Source of the DNA: JBDWFY01 sp965275915
GTDB taxonomy: Bacteria > Pseudomonadota > Alphaproteobacteria > Rhizobiales > Stappiaceae
Length of the DNA stretch: 64,000 nucleotides
Assembly (NCBI GenBank): GCA_965275915.1
Contig: CBDHYI010000008.1
Coordinates: 310,001-374,000 of the forward strand
Direction of reading: 5' to 3'
The notes below the pieces were generated by a model. The model searched no databases, was not told the DNA's origin, and saw only the letters and a list, made by a program, of their open reading frames with translations. A program made the translations under genes and the position numbers. Numbering within the stretch: position 1 is the first letter of the stretch; each line of letters starts with the position of its first letter. This document shows, one piece after another, positions 62,527 through 64,000 of this stretch.

Positions 62527-63792
62527 ATGAAAACCGTCATGGGATGCATCGCCGACGATTTTACCGGCGCGACCGATCTGGCCGGGCTGTTGGCGAGATC
62601 CGGCGTGCGGGTGAACCTGCGCATCGGCGTTCCGGACGAAGCGCCGTCCGACACCGCTCCCTTTGAGGTGATTGCACTGAAGAGCAGAACCGCGCCTGTT
62701 TCGGAGGCCGTCGGCGAGTGTCGCGCGGCCCTTTCCTGGCTGAAACGGGCAGGGGCGGTCCGCTTTTTCTGGAAATATTGCTCGACGTTCGACAGCACGG
62801 CCGATGGGAACATCGGTCCCGTCGCCGAGGCGCTGATGAGAGATCTGAACACCGACCAGACCATTTATTGTCCGGCCTTTCCGGAAAATGGCCGCAGTAT
62901 TTTCATGGGCAATCTGTTTGTCGGCGAACAGCCGCTCGCTGAAAGCCCGATGAAGGACCACCCGCTGACCCCCATGCGGGACAGCAATCTGATGCGGCTG
63001 CTGGTACCGCAGGTGACCAAACCCGTCGGTCTGGCCAATCGTCTTTGTGTCGAAAAGGGCGTTCCTGCACTGAAGGACCGCCTCGCCGCGCTGCGTTCGG
63101 AGGGCGTGGCCCATGTCATCGTCGATGCTGTTGCGAATGATGACTTGTCAACAATCGCTGCGGCCTGCCGTGACATGCCGTTGATGACCGGCGGCAGTGC
63201 CGTCGCGATGCCGTTGCCCGAACTCTATCTTGAGGACGGCACACTCTCCTCGGACGCCGGCCGCGCTGACATTCCCGATTTGCCGGCCGGAGCCATTGTT
63301 TTGTCCGGGAGCTGTTCGGCCATGACACAGGCGCAGGTTGCGGCCTTTTCCCGGCAGGCACCGAGTTTCCGGCTCGATCCGGAAATGCTGGCCGAACAGG
63401 GCGCCCGGTCGGCCAAGGAATGGCTGGCCGAGCAGGGAGGCGGAACCACACCGTTGATTTATGCCACAGCCGAGCCGGGAGCTGTCCGTCGCGTGCAGGA
63501 GAAACTCGGCGTGGCGGAGGCGGGGCGTCTGGTTGAAGACGCGTTGGCTTCGCTTGCGGTTGCAGCAAGGGAGAAAGGCATTCGCCGGTTTGTTGTTGCC
63601 GGCGGCGAAACATCCGGTGCCGTCACAAAGGCGCTTGACGTTGATCGGATGACGATCGGCGAGGAAATCGCGCCCGGCGTTCCCTGGACGTTTTGCCGGT
63701 CCGCCGGTCATGACATTGCTCTTACTCTGAAGTCGGGCAATTTCGGCCGGGAGACATTCTTCAGAGACGCGCTTCAAAAACTGGATGCGTGA
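62527..63792 (+). CDS. otnK: 3-oxo-tetronate kinase (DUF1537 family)
   Basis: Four-carbon sugar acid kinase of about 421 residues. The DUF1537 family start GCIADDFTGATDLAGLLARS is evident, with KYCSTFDSTADGNIGPVAEA in the middle and the ATP-binding RRFVVAGGETSGAVTKALD near the end. OtnK phosphorylates 3-oxo-tetronate at C4 in erythronate/threonate-type catabolism. ATG at 62527 has GTGGAG upstream. The next gene, a class II aldolase, overlaps its stop (TGATG), which matches the otnK-otnC pair and supports the substrate assignment. Confidence 0.92.
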   Translation: MKTVMGCIADDFTGATDLAGLLARSGVRVNLRIGVPDEAPSDTAPFEVIALKSRTAPVSEAVGECRAALSWLKRAGAVRFFWKYCSTFDSTADGNIGPVAEALMRDLNTDQTIYCPAFPENGRSIFMGNLFVGEQPLAESPMKDHPLTPMRDSNLMRLLVPQVTKPVGLANRLCVEKGVPALKDRLAALRSEGVAHVIVDAVANDDLSTIAAACRDMPLMTGGSAVAMPLPELYLEDGTLSSDAGRADIPDLPAGAIVLSGSCSAMTQAQVAAFSRQAPSFRLDPEMLAEQGARSAKEWLAEQGGGTTPLIYATAEPGAVRRVQEKLGVAEAGRLVEDALASLAVAAREKGIRRFVVAGGETSGAVTKALDVDRMTIGEEIAPGVPWTFCRSAGHDIALTLKSGNFGRETFFRDALQKLDA

Positions 63793-64000
63793 TGTCGGAA
63801 GAAGCAAAGATACGCGAACAAATCTGCACCATGGCCGCGTCGATCTATGATCGCGGGCTGACCGGCGGTTCGTCGGGCAATATTTCCGTGCGGCTGTCCG
63901 ATGGCCGATTGCTGGTGACGCCCACAGGCAGTTGTTTCGGCCGGCTTGATCCGGCACGGCTTTCGCTGATTGATGCTGCGGGCAAACTTGTTTCGGGCGA
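63792..64000 (+). CDS. otnC: 3-oxo-tetronate 4-phosphate decarboxylase, class II aldolase family (partial)
   Basis: The first 69 codons of a class II aldolase/adducin-type gene, cut by the window edge: MSEEAKIREQICTMAASIYD, then RGLTGGSSGNISVRLSDGRL, with the substrate-phosphate motif GSSGN, and VTPTGSCFGRLDP. Following otnK and sharing TGATG with it, the best assignment is OtnC, which decarboxylates the kinase product to dihydroxyacetone phosphate. Confidence 0.87.
   Translation, partial: MSEEAKIREQICTMAASIYDRGLTGGSSGNISVRLSDGRLLVTPTGSCFGRLDPARLSLIDAAGKLVSG

Overview
The window reads as chromosomal DNA of an alphaproteobacterium, most likely of the order Hyphomicrobiales (rhizobia and marine relatives). 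The base composition is moderately GC-rich. The evidence is a circularly permuted two-piece tmRNA beside an alpha-type SspB gene, the fumC-DUF4169-ribbon-helix-helix gene order, a long AsmA protein with a charged and proline-rich tail, the hflK-hflC-DUF2065-degP operon, and an ilvB-ilvH-ilvC region with a branched-chain leader peptide.

Layout. 0-7 kb: the tail of an FAD-linked oxidase, an AsmA-like envelope protein whose best start is CTG, then fumC and two small genes on the minus strand, and sspB. 7.1-13 kb: the permuted ssrA gene with its promoter, thyA, serA, glpQ, DUF2461 and TfoX-like genes, and folA. 13-18.5 kb: formaldehyde detoxification (glutathione-dependent formaldehyde dehydrogenase and S-formylglutathione hydrolase), split by a chemoreceptor on the other strand. 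18.9-23 kb: HflK/HflC membrane protease regulators, DUF2065 and a DegP-type periplasmic protease, closed by a clear terminator. 23-29.7 kb: a desaturase, a DUF427 protein, serB and miaA head to head, an acetyltransferase, an ABM-domain protein, threonine ammonia-lyase and a small secreted protein. 29.9-35.7 kb: a phzF pseudogene with three frameshifts, a YcaQ-like glycosylase with a MITE-like element just upstream, a GNAT-Nudix fusion and a cobalt-type nitrile hydratase operon. 35.7-40.2 kb: ilvC with a TetR regulator and a palindromic operator, then ilvH, ilvB and an attenuator.

40.5-45.4 kb is an accessory segment. It begins at tRNA-Lys(CTT) and is bracketed by two imperfect direct repeats of about 190 bp that contain the 3' half of the tRNA gene and the 3' end of the downstream RND pump gene. 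It carries a membrane adenylate cyclase, a Tat-exported aldo/keto reductase, an AraC regulator and a truncated muramidase-like fragment. 45.3-53 kb: an RND efflux operon with a divergent TetR gene and operator, a MarR regulator and an AbgT transporter. 53-54.4 kb is AT-rich and holds relics: a glycosyltransferase-87-like 5' fragment joined to a GtrA-like gene.

54.4-61.8 kb is the most interesting part. Six minus-strand genes lie in close tandem: a class III cyclase/AAA ATPase/TPR protein, a YcaO enzyme, TfuA, an HExxH metalloprotease-like protein and two proteins I do not recognise. YcaO and TfuA together are the known machinery for backbone thioamide or azoline formation on peptides or proteins. 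The product and substrate of this locus cannot be read from sequence, so it is the best candidate here for an undescribed system. The window ends in an otnK-otnC four-carbon sugar acid operon, with otnC cut off by the window edge.
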